Under the pieces are notes generated by a model, which had not been told where the DNA came from, ran no database searches, and worked only from the letters and a program-made list of their open reading frames with translations. A DNA stretch of 64,000 nucleotides from Tieghemostelium lacteum (taxonomy: Eukaryota; Evosea; Eumycetozoa; Dictyosteliales; Raperosteliaceae): the NCBI GenBank assembly GCA_001606155.1, contig LODT01000020.1, forward strand, positions 434,001 through 498,000. Direction: 5' to 3'. This document shows, piece after piece, positions 30,213 to 40,744 of this stretch. Numbering within the stretch: the first letter of the stretch is position 1; the number at the start of each line of letters is the position of its first letter. A program made the position numbers and the translations under genes.

Positions 30213-31594
30213 CTAATGTTTACAATACTTTTGATAGTATTTTGAAATTCTATTGATAGCTTCTCTAATGGAATCTTCTTTAATTGTAAAAATTAATCTA
30301 TAATAACCTACTTTTTCAAAACTACAACCTTTTCCAGTTGATAATATAACTTTATATTCATCATAGAGTTGGTCCCAAATCTTATTTTCAGAAGCAACAT
30401 TTTGGGATTCAAGACATTTTCTCAAATCCAATGTGAAAAACATACCACTATCTGATGGTAAATATGGAATATTATGTTGATCTAATAAACTTGTAGTTAG
30501 ATCATACTGTTTCTTTAGTGCATTTTGATTGGATTTAATATATCTATCCAAGAATTCTTTGTCATCTAGAATACTTGTTATCACAGATTGAGCTGCATTA
30601 CTACACAAATAAAATTGTGATGTCATATCTAAATAGTTATAATATACACCAAAAATTAGTACTAAAAAATTAAAAATGGGTTTGGTGGGGATATGAACAT
30701 ACTTAGATATTGAGTTAAATTTGGGTTATGTGAAATTGCATAACCACATCTGTAACCATTCATACAAAAGTCTTTTGAGAAACCAGAAATGATATGAATG
30801 TTATTTCCAAGATTTCCATTTACAATATCATAGATAGAATGAAAATCTTGGTTGGCTTTCTCTGTGAATATAGACAATGCATAGATTTCATCAGAGATTA
30901 AATGGATATTTTTTGATTTTGCCCATTGAATGAGATCAAGTATTTCATGAGATGGTATGATATGTCCAGTTGGATTATTTGGATTACAAATGACAATTAA
31001 TTTAATTTTGTCACCGTATTGTTTGTAGAGGTTATCATAGACATCTAGTTGAATGGAAAACTTTTGAATGTCACCATTGTCATTGTACATCTCCATTGGA
31101 GCTGGTACAACAGTCACATTGGCACGTGCAAAAGCATCAAATACAAATGCACTGTAGAATGGTGATGGAATAATACAAATCTCACCTGGATTACAAAATG
31201 CTGAAAATATATTTTCAACAATGGGTGTCACACCAGCACCTATGCTGACATGTTTAGCCTCTATTGGATAACTGAGATTTGGGTTCTTTATAACCCTAGT
31301 CATTTGCAAATTTGCAATTAATTCCTTTAATTTAGTTGAACCTCCAAATTCTGAATATTGTATCATTGAGCATTTAAATGTGGGATGCTCGAGTTTCTCT
31401 CTGAGAATATCAATAGACAGAAGATTTTCAGCAATACCCAATGAAATGTATCCATTTGGATTAGTTTCCTTGTCATAAGGGTCATTCATATATCCAGTAA
31501 AATGTGCTGCTGCCATTCTATTGGAAGGCAAATTGATGAGTTTCAATGCATTTTTTGAAAATCCTTCTAAGTTTGGGTCTTGGTTCATTATCAT
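30213..31594 (-). CDS. ACC synthase-like class I/II aminotransferase (PLP enzyme)
   Basis: Two exons (31594-30703 and 30628-30213; 74-bp intron, phase 1) give 435 residues, counted from the first Met; a second Met lies two codons later. ACC-synthase hallmarks are NPNGYISLGIAENLL (the GLAEN box with the substrate-binding Glu), PFYSAFVFDAF, CNPNNPTGH (PLP-binding Asn), SDEIYALSIF (Asp-Glu-x-Tyr), SGFSKDFCMNGYRCGY (Schiff-base Lys in SKD) and, near the end, GKGCSFEKVGYYRLIFT. Plant ACC synthase makes the ethylene precursor ACC from S-adenosylmethionine. ACC synthase and ethylene production are reported in Dictyostelium mucoroides during macrocyst formation, so that role is plausible. Related proteins can instead be ordinary aminotransferases, and the sequence alone does not decide. 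Confidence 0.88.
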
Positions 31595-32145
31595 TATTTA
31601 AATATTATTAATTAAATTATTATTATTATTTTTATAAATAGTTTTATGTTATTAGACACTACTGATGCTATTAAAGTGAATTAATAAAATAAAATAATTT
31701 TATATAGAATAATTGAGTTTTCGTATTCCCAACACTACCAACAAATCTTGAAATAAAAAAAATTTTGAAATTTCATTTAGCAAATCTTCATGTTTTTGAT
31801 ACCACCTTAACTCTATAATACATGTATTGTCATTCCCTTTGTAAACACTATTGTGATTAAATTTACAAATTATATTAAAATTATTAATGTTTTACTATTT
31901 AATTATAAATGTGTGAAAGGTGGTTGTGGGTAAAATTTAAATTTCCCAATTTTCTACTCTATCTGTTGCCAATACTTTTAAGAATATTGTTTTAGTTAAC
32001 AAATATAATCTATAAAGATTTATTTATAGTATTAAATGTTATTTTTTTAAAGTTTTGAGTTGTATCTAAGGCTTAATAAAAAATGAGAAAAACTTTTTTT
32101 TTTTTAAAAATTAAAATAAAACGATTCGGTCGTCTAAATCAAATT
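31595..32145. other. divergent intergenic region
   Basis: An AT-rich 551-bp shared upstream region of the ACC-synthase-like gene and the TPR gene. No additional exon, RNA gene or clear repeat is visible. An upstream in-frame ATG for the TPR gene lies at 32083. Confidence 0.35.
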
Positions 32146-33690
32146 ATGATTACAAATATATCTAGACCTGGAGTTTTAAAATATCTATCTAGAATATCAC
32201 AACATAGGATATCATTTTCACCTATATCATATAATTATATTAGTAATTTTAATAGTGTTTTTGAAGATCAAAGAAACTATTCAAAAATCAGTACACTTTC
32301 GGATAGATATAATTTTAATAGTAAAATAAATTATAATAATAATAATAATAGTAATAGTAATAGTAAAGTTAGCAAAACTATTGATAAAGAAAAAAATATA
32401 GTAAATAATCTAAATGCCTTGAAATTATTTTCATTTAATTTACAAGGTATAATTCAGAAGGCTGACGATTTGGTGTTGGAGGCAAATAAACAGTATCTAG
32501 AGAATACAAATAGTATGGATACTGAACAAAGTTTAGAGTTGATAAGGAGAGCATTGAAATTGTATATAGAATCACTACCAATGTCAAAGAATAAGGAAGA
32601 GAAAGGATTGATTTATTATAGAATTTCATCTTGTAGATTCAGATTGGGTCTATTAAGTAAAGCACAAGAAGATATAATGCATGCATTGTCATTGTTACCT
32701 CTAAATCATTCTGAGTCTTATAAAGTGGTGTCTCTGATGGCAACCTATTTAGAGACTGAATTTGATATGATGGAGAATAAAACAACAGATATTGCAAAGG
32801 ATACACTAAAGAGAGCTAAAGAAGCCTGGAATAAGGTTATAGAGTTTAATTCAGATAAACCTGATGGTTATATAGGTGTGGGTAGATGTATGACAAAGTC
32901 TGACGATATGAATGTGGAAATGGATATACTCCGTTGTTTTAGATTCTCTGACAAAGCACTAATGTGTACAGGTGGAAAAACACATCCACCAACACTCTTA
33001 TTTTCATCTGAAATGCTGTTAATGCAAGAGAAAGATAATCTCTCTCTTCTATTGCTAAACAACTTTTTTAAAAATTTCAAAGAATTTTACACACACTCAT
33101 ATATCTATCAGATTACCACTAAAGATCTGGCAGATGCCTATTTCAGAAGAGGTGTATGTAATTATAATTTTGAGAATTTCAATGAAGCCATTCAGGATTT
33201 TAGTGATTCTATAAAAAAGTTTCAGATATTGTTGGATAGTAGTAATAGTAGTAAAAAGAGTAAAGAACAAGTCATATTGTACAAGAATGATTTGATATCA
33301 AGTTACTATTTTAGAGGAAAATCCTATAAATTTAAAGGACAATATTTGAAGGCTATTGAAGATTTCAATTTTGTAATTCAAGAGAAAGATCAGATAGAAA
33401 AATTTGATGAGTCTTTAAAAGAGTCGTTAATTCAAGTTTATTCAGAGAGAGCTGAATCACTTAGAATCTCTGGAGTTAATAATAAACAGGCTTTGGATGA
33501 TCAGAGAATATTCGATAAACATAGACAAGAGGAGAAACTGAAAAAGGAGGAATCAGTTCAAATGTACATTCAAGGTAAAAGAGAAAAACTGAAAAAGGAA
33601 CAGTATCTCGAGAAGATTGGGTACTATGACGAGGATATAGATGATGAAGTTTTTGAAAGAGCTGACTATGAAGATTCTCAAGATAAATAA
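32146..33690 (+). CDS. TPR-repeat protein, probably mitochondrial
   Basis: Intronless; 514 residues from the Met at 32146 (or 535 from the Met at 32083). I prefer the inner Met because it begins a typical presequence: basic, Ser-rich and free of acidic residues (MITNISRPGVLKYLSRIS...), with a possible cleavage near RNYS-K, a mitochondrial R-3-like site. The body has TPR-like helix pairs: YYRISSCRFRLGLLSKAQEDIMHALSL, then DAYFRRGVCNYNFENFNEAIQDFSDSI, then SYYFRGKSYKFKGQYLKAIEDFNFVI. The C-terminus is a charged coiled coil rich in KEE/KLKKE and ends in an acidic tail. It is likely a scaffold in mitochondria; no specific orthologue is recognised. Confidence 0.78.
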   Translation: MITNISRPGVLKYLSRISQHRISFSPISYNYISNFNSVFEDQRNYSKISTLSDRYNFNSKINYNNNNNSNSNSKVSKTIDKEKNIVNNLNALKLFSFNLQGIIQKADDLVLEANKQYLENTNSMDTEQSLELIRRALKLYIESLPMSKNKEEKGLIYYRISSCRFRLGLLSKAQEDIMHALSLLPLNHSESYKVVSLMATYLETEFDMMENKTTDIAKDTLKRAKEAWNKVIEFNSDKPDGYIGVGRCMTKSDDMNVEMDILRCFRFSDKALMCTGGKTHPPTLLFSSEMLLMQEKDNLSLLLLNNFFKNFKEFYTHSYIYQITTKDLADAYFRRGVCNYNFENFNEAIQDFSDSIKKFQILLDSSNSSKKSKEQVILYKNDLISSYYFRGKSYKFKGQYLKAIEDFNFVIQEKDQIEKFDESLKESLIQVYSERAESLRISGVNNKQALDDQRIFDKHRQEEKLKKEESVQMYIQGKREKLKKEQYLEKIGYYDEDIDDEVFERADYEDSQDK

Positions 33691-33740
33691 AAATAATTTA
33701 AATAGTTATATTTTGTAAAGAAACCAAATTTGGTGAATTT

Positions 33741-33772
33741 GGGGGAGTGTGTGGGGGAGAGGGAGGTATAGG
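33741..33772 (+). other. G-rich tract between convergent genes (possible G-quadruplex)
   Basis: On the + strand, runs GGGGG (33741-33745), GGGGG (33753-33757), GGG (33761-33763) and two GG pairs are separated by short loops, in the 99-bp gap between two convergent 3' ends. G runs of this length are rare in such an AT-rich sequence. Confidence 0.5.
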
Positions 33773-33789
33773 ATCGATAGACAACCTGT

Positions 33790-35379
33790 TTATTGATAGT
33801 CTAGTGTTATTATAGCACCTTCTCTTTTTCGTCTAAGTAATTCTCTAGTTTCATTATGAGCTGCTTTTGTTATAGGATAAAAAAATACAGCTACAAAACT
33901 AAAGACTACTATGACTGCAGGTACTACTCCGACGAGTAGACGAAGTGCTTCTATAACCTTTGGATTCTCTTTATTGTTATCAATGAATTCAGTTGATAGA
34001 CCATCAGAGCTTCCATTGATTGAAGGTGCTTCGTAGCCTGCTAGACCTAATGCAAAATTACTGACAGCCAATCCGACTGATAGCCCCAGTTTCTGAAAGA
34101 ATAAGAATAAACTGTAGAATATACCTTCACGACGTTCACCAGTCTTTAGTTCGTCGAGTTCTACTACATCTGGTAACATGGACATTGGTGTTAGGAAAGC
34201 CACTGATACACCTATACCACCAGCAGCAGCAATACCCCATAGATAGTACTTACTGCCATACGGTAGGAAATATAATGCGACAAAACACATTAGTAGAAAA
34301 ACTCCACCAATGTAGTAGACGGTCTTCTTTCCAATGTATTGACTTAGTTTTCCCCAGAAAAATATAAATACACTGACACTAAGCTGCAAGGTTGCCAGAA
34401 TATAGGGGAATTCTTTCTCGGCATCTGCAACATAGGTGCTGTACAGTAGCAGATTGTTCTGAACGAATTGAACAGCAATCTGACTGAAAAAATATAAAAG
34501 TGTGACTGTCACAAATGCACGATTGGTGATCATTACTAATAGACCTTTGAAGAATGGTATATGGGATTCCGATCTATTGTTCTCAACTGGAATATTTCGA
34601 GTGCCAAAGAATGTAATCATTAGCGGAATCATCATTATAAATCCCCAAACTCCACCAGAGAGAAGATACCCTTTTTCATAGTCATAAGTCACGTGATTGT
34701 TTTGGTCTGATGAAAACACTTTAATGAGTATACTGTGAACGAATGAACTTATCAGACCACCAATCATCAAACTTATCATTCTTATACCAGCTAACGATGT
34801 TCTTTCGTCGTAGTCATCTGTAATCTCAGCATTCATTGCAGAATATGGAATTGCAACGCATGTATAGGTCACAGACAACAACACTACAACCACTTGATAG
34901 TAGACAACTTTCCATACATTTGAAAATGGTGGCACATACCAGAGTGCCGTGTAAAAAATTGCTAGTGGGAGACACCCAAACAGTATCCAAACTCTTCTTC
35001 TACCCCATCGGGATTTTGTCTTATCCGATAGATTTCCCACAAAAATATCTGAAAATGCATCTACAAATTTAGTAGTAAACAAAATCAGTGCCGCGTACAT
35101 TGGATCCAATTGAGCAACACTCAACAGGAAATTATTTAAAAAGAATCCTTTTATCACTTGAAATATAGATAAACCACCTTCGCCCAACCCATAACAAATC
35201 TTTTCATATCGCTTCAGCTGTCTCTTTCCATGCTGATGATTTTGAAAACTTTGTTGTGCAGTTGGTTGTGCTACTGATCCATACCCCTTATTTAATGCCT
35301 GTCTGTTTTTCAAAAGTGGTTCAGTATCTATCACCTTTCCATTGGAATTGGTTTCACTTAATGGAATACCATCCAACAT
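33790..35379 (-). CDS. GPH-family sugar:cation symporter (MFS_2, MelB-like)
   Basis: Intronless, 529 residues with about twelve hydrophobic segments. Diagnostic GPH features are the opening KICYGLGEGGLSIFQVIKGFFLNNFLL, then FVDAFSDIFVGNLSDKTKSRWGRRRVWILFG (the D-x3-D cation-binding helix and the Arg-rich cytoplasmic loop), AIPYSAMNAEITDDYDERTSLAGIRM, and LPDVVELDELKTGERREGIFYS in the second half. The N-terminal 60 residues are hydrophilic and cytoplasmic. Known relatives couple H+ or Na+ to disaccharide or glycoside uptake. Substrate and membrane cannot be read from the sequence. The gene is convergent with the TPR gene (99 bp between stop codons, containing a G-rich tract) and divergent from the Rad60-like gene. 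Confidence 0.9.
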   Translation of the reverse strand: MLDGIPLSETNSNGKVIDTEPLLKNRQALNKGYGSVAQPTAQQSFQNHQHGKRQLKRYEKICYGLGEGGLSIFQVIKGFFLNNFLLSVAQLDPMYAALILFTTKFVDAFSDIFVGNLSDKTKSRWGRRRVWILFGCLPLAIFYTALWYVPPFSNVWKVVYYQVVVVLLSVTYTCVAIPYSAMNAEITDDYDERTSLAGIRMISLMIGGLISSFVHSILIKVFSSDQNNHVTYDYEKGYLLSGGVWGFIMMIPLMITFFGTRNIPVENNRSESHIPFFKGLLVMITNRAFVTVTLLYFFSQIAVQFVQNNLLLYSTYVADAEKEFPYILATLQLSVSVFIFFWGKLSQYIGKKTVYYIGGVFLLMCFVALYFLPYGSKYYLWGIAAAGGIGVSVAFLTPMSMLPDVVELDELKTGERREGIFYSLFLFFQKLGLSVGLAVSNFALGLAGYEAPSINGSSDGLSTEFIDNNKENPKVIEALRLLVGVVPAVIVVFSFVAVFFYPITKAAHNETRELLRRKREGAIITLDYQ

Positions 35380-35636
35380 GTTTGTTTATATATATACTCT
35401 TTACTTAAAAGTAGTGTTTCAGGTGTGTTTTTTGCAAAAGTCTTGTTTAATCCAAAGTATTTTTTTGATGATTGAAATGTAGGTGTGTTGATTGATTAAT
35501 TTTATAAATAAAAAAGTAGGTGGGACTTTTGCTACAAAAACCACCTTTAGAATTTTTTTTAATTTTTTTTATTTTTTATATATCCTGGAATTGGAGGATT
35601 GTACAAAGGACCAATTGGAAAAGTAAAAATAGGAAA

Positions 35637-36861
35637 ATGAGCAATGACGATTTACCAAAAGACTCTTTTGTAGAGTTGTTTACTCACAAGGATTCTTTAA
35701 ATGAAGCTGATATAATTGATATTAGTGATGATTCTAGTGATGAGATTATACATAGATTTACAACAAAAAAGAAAAAGAAGTCATATAAAGATTTAAGAAC
35801 TAGTAGTAGTAGCAGAAAGAAAACTAAACTAAAACCAGATGATAAACTATTGATAGATCAACAAACAAATCTTATTGGTGATGATCATCAAGATGAATAC
35901 CAAAACAATGAAAATATACAACAACAGCAACAGCAACAACAAAATTCAACAAAAAATAATAACAAAAGAAGTTCAGATGATATATTTGTATTATCCGATG
36001 ATGAAGATGATATACCAACTTTAACAACAAATAAATCACCATCAAAATATTTTAATAATATATACCAGAATAATAGTAATAATAATAATAATAATAGTAA
36101 TATAAATGTATCATATACTCCACATCATAGATTAATTTCTTCTTTTAATAATAATAATAATAATAATAACACAAAAACTACAACAACAACAGTAGTAACA
36201 CCACAAACACAGACAGATGATGTGATAACTTTGAAATTAAAATTAGTAGGTGAACCTATACAACCTATTAAATTTTATGTTGATACACCAGTAAAGAAAC
36301 TCATTGAGATATATTGTTCAATGAAGAATCTCATGCCTGATAGTATTCAATTGAAGTTTTATGGTTTGGTTTTAGATATCAATAAGACACCTAGAGAATT
36401 AGATTTGGTAGACGATGATTCTGTAGATGTTTCAATTAAACAAAATATAACAGTTTCATCTACCATCACCTCATTATCATCTTCAAATAATAACTTAAAA
36501 ACATCCACAACAACTACAACTACAGCTACAGCACCTGTTGTATCGACTATACAAGAAGACGACTCATTAAAAATTATTTTACAAGTAAGATACGAAGGCA
36601 CTGCATATAAATTCAAGATTTTAAAAGTAAGTTTATAATTCATCAACTCAAATGTTCGCTAGTATCTATATTAATTGACACATTGTGTCTATTTAGACTG
36701 AACCATTTGAAAAATTAATAACAGGTTTAGGTAAAAAAGTTCAAATTCCAAAAAACAAAAAGGTTATATTAAAGTTTGATGGAATGACTTTGAATCTATC
36801 CTCTACACCTGAAAGTGAGGATATGGAAGATGAGGATTTAATTGATGCTCAATTGAAATAG
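35637..36861 (+). CDS. Rad60/Esc2/NIP45-like protein with two SUMO-like domains
   Basis: Two exons (35637-36626 and 36697-36861; 70-bp intron, phase 0) give 384 residues. The start at MSNDDLPKD is chosen because the upstream in-frame extension is AT-rich and non-coding-looking. The N-terminus contains SUMO-interacting-motif-like acidic hydrophobic clusters (DIIDISDDSSDE and DIFVLSDDEDD). Asn/Gln/Thr tracts lead to the first SUMO-like domain (about 198-270: VITLKLKLVGEPIQPIKFYV, then DSIQLKFYGLVLD). The second begins SLKIILQVRYEGTAYKFKIL and is completed only by exon 2 (VILKFDGMTLN, then DEDLIDAQLK). Known RENi-family proteins act with the Ubc9/Smc5-6 SUMO pathway in genome stability. Role and nuclear location are inferred from domain order. 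Confidence 0.87.
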
Positions 36862-37331
36862 CTTATATGATCATCTAGTCTAATGGTGAACCATGTATAT
36901 ATCAAATATTAGATATTCTCTGAAATAAAGATTCCTTGATTTAAGTGGTTTCCACCAAACGAATCGGATAAACCATATATTTATTTTAAAAACTTAACTT
37001 CAAATTTAAGATTTTAAGATCTGTTGAAACTATAATAACCTTCAAACCTTTCTAGTTTTGTAACTATTAATTCAGATATCAGTTTGTTTTTCAAAATTGT
37101 AAGTGGATTGAAATTTAAGTACATTCTAATTATTCAATATTCAATGCTGAAAGATAGTTTAAACCATGGAACTATTGGCTGTGTGATGATGTGATAATTT
37201 ACTAATAAATAAATTTCTCAATTATTATAACTTTTACTTTGAATTTTCATTTTTTCAAATATTTTTTAAAATAGGATTTATATTTCTGAACCCCCACCAA
37301 ACAAGATTATATTTGAATATATAAATAAAAT
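36862..37331. other. intergenic spacer
   Basis: A 470-bp AT-rich spacer between two + strand genes. No further exon or RNA gene is visible. Confidence 0.4.
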
Positions 37332-38600
37332 ATGGGGAAAAACGATAAAGAGGAAGTAATCCCTGAAAGATTAGATTTAGCATATAGAGATATTACAGAG
37401 ATTAATCCAAGAATAGTAGAGAGATTTGGTCCTTATACTAAAGAATTGGATTTATCTAATAATAATTTAGAAGGTGATTTACTGGTACTAGAGGGATTTC
37501 CTCTGTTGACTACATTGGTATTAGATAATAACAAACTGACAAGTCATTGTAAATTTGCAAATTTACCAAAACTACATACTCTATGGATCAATAGTAATTC
37601 GATTAATAATCTCAGTGTTTTTATTGATAAACTGTTGGTGGCATTCCCTAATCTAAAGGTATTGTCAATGTTAAAGAATGAAGCTTGCCCAAATTTTTTT
37701 AATGGACATTCGTTAAAGGAGTACAAAGACTATAGAATGTATGTCATTAGTAAACTAAAGAATTTACATACTTTGGATGTGACACCTGTTACAACAGAGG
37801 AAAGAATAGATGCTTCGAAGGTGTATGGAAACAATGAGGGTTCTACACTACTTTCCAAGACGGTTGTTACAATACCAACTCAGATTAAACCTGGTGCTGA
37901 TGAGTTCAAAGAAGATGATCCTAAACTAAAGAGACAGGAACTAGAGAGAAAACAAAAAGAAGACCAAATTAAAAAGAGACAAGACAGAAAAGAGAGAAAG
38001 GCAAAGAGAGCCCAAAAACTTGAGGAAAAAGCTGAAAAAAAGCTTCAAAAAGACCTTCAAAAACAAGAAGTGTTACAAAAGGAAAAAGAGGAAAAGAAAA
38101 AACAAGAGGATGAATTTACAGATTCTGAAGAGGAGACTGAAAAGATAAAGACTCAATCTACAAAATTACCAGTGTTTTCAAGTGATCAAGCACCTTTACT
38201 TATTGGTACTCCACCAATACCCTCTAAAACTGTATTTGAAACTGACTATGCTGATGATGAGGCAATGACAAATAATACACAAGATTCAGATACAGATAAA
38301 GATCTACCTACACATAAATTGGCAGGTCTTGTATTACCACATCCAAATATATTAGGTAAACCTAAACATGATGATGACGATGATACAGAGGAAGAAGAAG
38401 ATACAACTGATGATGATCTATCAGATGAGGAAAAAGACGATGACGATGAAACTGAAGATGATGAAACTTCAGATTGGTCATCTGATGAAGATATGATAGA
38501 AGATAATACAATACCTTCCAAACTTCAACTACCAAAAAAATATAATGATGATGACGATGATGAATCTGAAGATGAATCTGAAGACGATGACGATGATTAA
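37332..38600 (+). CDS. LRMDA/LRRC-like leucine-rich repeat protein with acidic tail
   Basis: Intronless, 422 residues. Leucine-rich repeats occupy about residues 15-160: RLDLAYRDITEIN, KELDLSNNNLEGD, TTLVLDNNKLTSH, HTLWINSNSINNL and KVLSMLKNEACP. The last repeat and cap (EACPNFFNGHSLKEYKDYRMYVISKLKNLHTLDV) match the distinctive end of LRMDA (C10orf11) proteins. Then comes a coiled coil with Lys/Glu repeats (about 205-265), and the C-terminus is very acidic (Asp/Glu runs from about 38370 to the stop). LRMDA in vertebrates binds Rab32/Rab38 effectors and is needed in melanocytes. The amoeba protein would predate that role, and a Rab or endosomal link is only inferred. The acidic tail may bind basic partners. 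Confidence 0.82.
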   Translation: MGKNDKEEVIPERLDLAYRDITEINPRIVERFGPYTKELDLSNNNLEGDLLVLEGFPLLTTLVLDNNKLTSHCKFANLPKLHTLWINSNSINNLSVFIDKLLVAFPNLKVLSMLKNEACPNFFNGHSLKEYKDYRMYVISKLKNLHTLDVTPVTTEERIDASKVYGNNEGSTLLSKTVVTIPTQIKPGADEFKEDDPKLKRQELERKQKEDQIKKRQDRKERKAKRAQKLEEKAEKKLQKDLQKQEVLQKEKEEKKKQEDEFTDSEEETEKIKTQSTKLPVFSSDQAPLLIGTPPIPSKTVFETDYADDEAMTNNTQDSDTDKDLPTHKLAGLVLPHPNILGKPKHDDDDDTEEEEDTTDDDLSDEEKDDDDETEDDETSDWSSDEDMIEDNTIPSKLQLPKKYNDDDDDESEDESEDDDDD

Positions 38601-38769
38601 AAAAACATAGCAATAAATGTACATAATAATTTAAATTTCAAAATTTCTGAATTCCATGTTATTTATAAATTTAATTTTTGATAAATATCTCCAATAATGC
38701 GAAATATCTGAATTTCTATTTCACACTACATTAATTTTTTTTTAGACAATTTCTGTCAAAATAGATACA

Positions 38770-40690
38770 ATGGAAAGAAGTAATTTAAAAATAACTGTTA
38801 CTGAAGGTAAATCAATTAAAGCTGTTGATTTAGGTGGTTCTTCAGATCCTTATGTATCTATTAAATGTAATGGTTTAAAATATGAAACTGAAGTTATTAA
38901 AAAGTGTCTAAGTCCTCAATGGTATCAATCATTTGATTTGTAGGTATAGTTATAGACATAAAGAACATTATTGGTTTAGATATTAATATTAATATTAACA
39001 TTCAAATAGAGGATTGGTTAGTAACGAAACTGAATTACAATTTAACCTATATGATTGGGATAGAATTGGTAAACATAAGAAATTAGGAACTGTTGATATG
39101 ACAGCTGGCGCATTGAAGGCATTGGTAATCAATGGTCAAAATGATAAATGGTTGGATTTTAATAAAAATGGTTTTGTAAATATAAAATTTGAATTTAACC
39201 CACATCCAAAAGGATTATCTCCAAACCAAAACAACCAAAATGTGGTAGTAGACAGTAATATAAATTCTGTAGTATCTCCTGTACAAATTATCAATGATGT
39301 AATAGTACCATTACCACAAGCAGTTTATTTCCCACCTTTGTATGTTGCAACTCTTCCTTCTCAGACTAGAGCTGAATTTGTGGTTCCTGATGAAATCTAT
39401 TTTAAGAAATATTTCATTACCATTGAACCTATAAACAGTACATTGATACTTCATGTCAGTGAACCATTTATCCTTGTCAGATCTCTTGATGTGGTGCTTA
39501 AAGGTAAAATTCACGTAAACGGTAAAAAACACAAAGAAATCATTACAGATTCTAGAAATCTATTACATGGATTTACTAAAGGAAAGACAAGATTGGAAAG
39601 AGGAAAACATATATTTCCATTTGTTTTCTGGGTTCCACAAGACGCAAATTCATCCATGGAAGTTCAGAACACTTATCTGGTAGACTATACACTCACTTTT
39701 AATGCTGATATTGTAAATTTACCTGATATCTCTATTGCTAAGGTAATTAATATTGTAAATATGGCTGATACTATTCACAAGTTGGGAACTGTTGAAATCA
39801 ACCACAGTGCTAAAAAGTCACCTCTTACTGGTGGAAACATTGAACTTTCCGTAAGAGCACCTAAATCGAATTACTTTCCTGGTGAGGATATAGAATTAGA
39901 GGTTACAGTAAACAATGAATCTAAAAAGAAGATTAAAAAGATTGATTTTCAATTGTTGAGATGGGTGACTGAAGGGAACAAGGATCCACAAAATAATACA
40001 CATGCTCTACAGTTTCTCAATACCTCTAAACATTTTTTCCCAAAAATTAGACAAAACACCAAAACTACTAAATCCATGGTTATTGAATTGCCTACAAACT
40101 TGGTTCACTCTACTCATCAACCAAAGGTAATGAAAATTGAGTATGGTCTTGAGGTGACATTAGATATCCCCAAGATGATTGATATTCGTCTAAAGGTTCC
40201 TATTACCATTCAACTTCCAGATCCAAAACGTGAACAACTTCCAACACCTTTAAACGAGGTTTCTACCATCCCACGTTATATCAAAGATTGGAGTGTCAGA
40301 CATGTTCACAGTTGGTTGAGATTCAGAATGAACTGTCCATCCGTTGTAAATGATCCAGAATTCTACATGTACAATCTAAGTGGTGAAGAAATCATTACCT
40401 TGTCAGAACCAGTTCTCAGAAATGTTCTCAAAGGAGCTGGACCAAGAATTGATGAAATTCTAACTGCTGTTAAGATTGAAGTTGATAAGATTATGGTTGT
40501 AAGAAACCTTCTAAAAGATCATCAATTACCACACCTTATTGATCTCTTTGAAGAGGAGCTTATAACCTCCGATATCATTGGTGAACTAACTCAAGTTGAT
40601 CTACGTGAAATGGGTATTAAAATTGGTGATCAAAAAAGACTTTTAAAATTGATTACCAATATAGCTCCACCAACTCTTCCAAAGGTCTAA
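38770..40690 (+). CDS. arrestin domain-containing protein with C2 and SAM domains (Adc family)
   Basis: Two exons (38770-38939 and 39010-40690; 70-bp intron) give 616 residues. The N-terminal C2 domain (1-125) is split by the intron: LKITVTEGKSIKAVDLGGSSDPYV, then ETELQFNLYDWDRIGKHKKLG, retaining the Ca2+-binding Asps (SSDPY and DWD). An arrestin N-like sheet domain follows (about 185-330: FVLVRSLDVVLKGKIHV) with an arrestin C-like part (SPLTGGNIELSVRAPKSNYFPGEDIEL). The C-terminus holds two SAM-like segments (WSVRHVHSWLRFRMN and NLLKDHQLPHLIDLFEEELI...). The same layout is known in the D. discoideum AdcB-type arrestins, which act in membrane traffic and signalling. A Ca2+/lipid-dependent adaptor at membranes is inferred; the exact orthologue is not assigned. 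Confidence 0.9.
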
Positions 40691-40744
40691 TTTAATGACA
40701 CAGTTGTATTACTATAATCTATAATAACTAATTAAATCTATAAT

